Part shown: positions 62,959 to 64,000 of the stretch, piece by piece
How positions within the stretch are numbered: the first letter of the stretch is position 1
Layout of the letters: each line of letters starts with the position of its first letter
Assembly: GCA_023053685.1 (NCBI GenBank)
Contig: JALIGW010000057.1
Coordinates: 2,530,710-2,594,709 of the forward strand
DNA from: Diadophis punctatus similis
Taxonomy: Eukaryota > Chordata > Lepidosauria > Squamata > Dipsadidae
DNA length: 64,000 nucleotides
Reading direction: 5' to 3'
The notes under the pieces: model-generated
The model's input: only the letters and a program-made list of their open reading frames with translations
Database searches by the model: none
Told to the model about the DNA's origin: nothing
Position numbers and translations under genes: made by a program

Positions 62959-64000
62959 AGCTGACATTCTCCAGATGTGCAGAAGCAGAGTTCAAAGATT
63001 ATGCTGAAATCTACGACATCAATTTCTCTCTAGCTTACATTTTCTAGATGTGCAGAAGCAGAGTTCCAGCATTATGCTGAAATCTGCCACATAAAATTCT
63101 CTCTAGCTGACATTTTCCAGATGTGCAGAAGCAGAGTTCAAATATTATGCTGAAATCTACCATACCAATTTCTCTCTAGCTGACATTTGCCAGATGTGAA
63201 GAAGCAGAGTTCCAGGATTGTGCTGAAATCTACCATACCAATTTCTCTCTAGCTGACATTTGCCAGATGTGCAGAAGCAGAGTTCCAGGATTGTGCTGAA
63301 AACCACCACATCAATTTCTCTCTAGCTTACATTTTCCAGATGTGCAGAAGCAGAGTTCCAGGATTTTGCTGAAATGTGCCTTGCAATTTCTCTCTAGCTG
63401 ACTTTTCCAGATGTGAAGAAGCAGAGTTCAAACATTATGCTGAAATCTACCACATCAATTTCTCTCTAGCTGACATTTGCCAGATGTGCAGAAGCAGATT
63501 TCCAGGATTATGCTGAAATCAGCCTCTGCATTTTCTCTCTAGCTGACATTTTCCAGATGTGAAGAAGCAGAGTTCAAAGATTATGCTGAAATCTACCACA
63601 TAAATTCCTATCTAGCTGACATTTTTCAGATGTGATGAAGCAGAGTTCCAGGATTATGCTGAAATCAGCCTCTGCATTTTCTCTCTAGCTGACATTCTCC
63701 AGATGTGCAGAAGCAGCGTTCAAAGATTATGCTGAAATCTACCACATCAATTTCTCTCTAGCTGACATTTTCCAGATGTGCGGAAGCAGAGTTCCAGGAT
63801 TATGCTGAAATCTGCCTTGCAATTTTTCTCCAGGTGAAATTTTCTAGGTGTGCACAAGCAGAGTTCCAGGATTATGCTGAAATCTGCCTCTGCATTTTCC
63901 CTCTAGCTGACATTTTCCAGATGTGCGGAAGCAGAGTTCCAGGATTATGCTGAAATCAGCCTCTGCATTTTCTCTCTAGCTGACATTTTTCAGATGTTCG
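62959..64000 (+). repeat. Terminal HOR segment with hybrid monomer near 63835
   Basis: This segment runs through the common order (TACGACATC, XbaI class, CACATAAAATTC, two CATACC classes, AAAACCACC, and so on to CTCCAGG). At 63830-63845 TTTTTCTCCAGGTGAAA, which is always followed elsewhere by ATTTCCAGATGTGGAC, is instead joined to TTTTCTAGGTGTGCAC. The window ends inside the following GTTCG monomer, so the array clearly continues. A private AGCAGCGTTCAAAG occurs near 63713. Confidence 0.85.

Larger units (their letters stand above)
1..64000 (+). repeat. Satellite DNA array, ~73 bp monomer, head to tail
   Basis: Every line of the window is built from one repeat of about 73 bp, recognisable by GCTGACATTTTCCAGATGTG, then GAAGCAGAG, then TTATGCTGAAAT, a variable hinge and TTTCTCTCTA. 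The array starts before base 1 and continues past base 64000, because both edges fall inside monomers. All copies read in the same direction; I saw no inverted copy, no interruption, no poly-A tail and no target-site duplication. The consensus has about 30 G/C in 73 bp (41%). Long homogeneous satellite arrays of this kind are typical of eukaryotic centromeric, pericentromeric or subtelomeric heterochromatin. I do not recognise the family, so species and chromosome location are unknown. No 17-bp CENP-B box was seen in the monomer. Confidence 0.97.

Noticed and set aside
1..64000. CRISPR array
   Set aside because: There are no unique spacers alternating with a constant repeat. The whole monomer recurs, units are 66-73 bp with gradual variants, and no cas-like gene is present.
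1..64000. Tandem-repeat protein gene (long repetitive exon)
   Set aside because: The basic unit is 73 bp, not a multiple of three, and each monomer carries stops in more than one frame, so no frame stays open for more than about 92 codons in 64 kb.
1..64000. CENP-B box as direct evidence of a centromere
   Set aside because: The monomer has no TTCG....A..CGGG pattern. The TTCGGAAGC found in one class (for example 2173, 5430, 7813) shares only the first four bases.

Overview
The whole 64 kb window is one uninterrupted satellite DNA array. From the first to the last base it is head-to-tail copies, all in the same orientation, of a monomer of about 73 bp (observed range about 66-73 bp, roughly 41% GC, about 880 copies by division). 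I saw no unique sequence, no transposable element, no recognisable protein gene, no rRNA or tRNA, no CRISPR array and no inverted monomer. Such an array suggests a eukaryotic chromosome, in a (peri)centromeric, subtelomeric or other heterochromatic block. I do not recognise the satellite family and cannot name the species. Nothing points to a bacterium or virus.

Each monomer has a conserved part, starting at GCTGAC and running through CCAGATGTG, GAAGCAGAG and TTATGCTGAAAT, followed by a short variable hinge of about 10-14 bp and a pyrimidine run ending TTTCTCTCTA. Hinge variants (for example TACCACATCAA, TGCCTTGCAA, AGCCTCTGCA, TGCCACATAAA, TACCATACCAA, TAACACATCAA, TACATCAA) and a TTCCAGG/TTCAAAG switch define monomer classes. 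These classes recur in fixed orders, so the array has higher-order repeats (HORs) of 3 to more than 60 monomers.

Layout: (I) 1-9930, three overlapping copies of a roughly 2.4-3.3 kb HOR; (II) 9930-25540, a 4.4 kb block present twice 8257-8258 bp apart, separated by an exact-looking 2 x 1457 bp tandem, then a shorter third version and a 365 bp tandem; (III) 25538-34857, three consecutive HOR units of 3177, 2966 and 3177 bp; (IV) 34858-53376, nested duplications with offsets of 1423, 1747, 2226, 3315/3388, 5027/5100 and 8342 bp, marked by private variants; (V) 53376-64000, a different HOR phase with 1.1-1.4 kb quasi-units carrying a private TCTGTCTTGC variant. All junctions I examined keep the monomer register, as expected from repeated unequal exchange or conversion between aligned monomers.

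The short open frames (60-92 codons) are by-products of 72-bp and 66-69-bp monomers. They are not annotated as genes. I find no new gene system. What merits a second look is the multi-scale HOR architecture, the sharp private-variant territories, the roughly 146 bp dimer phasing, and splice-site-like motifs repeated in every monomer.
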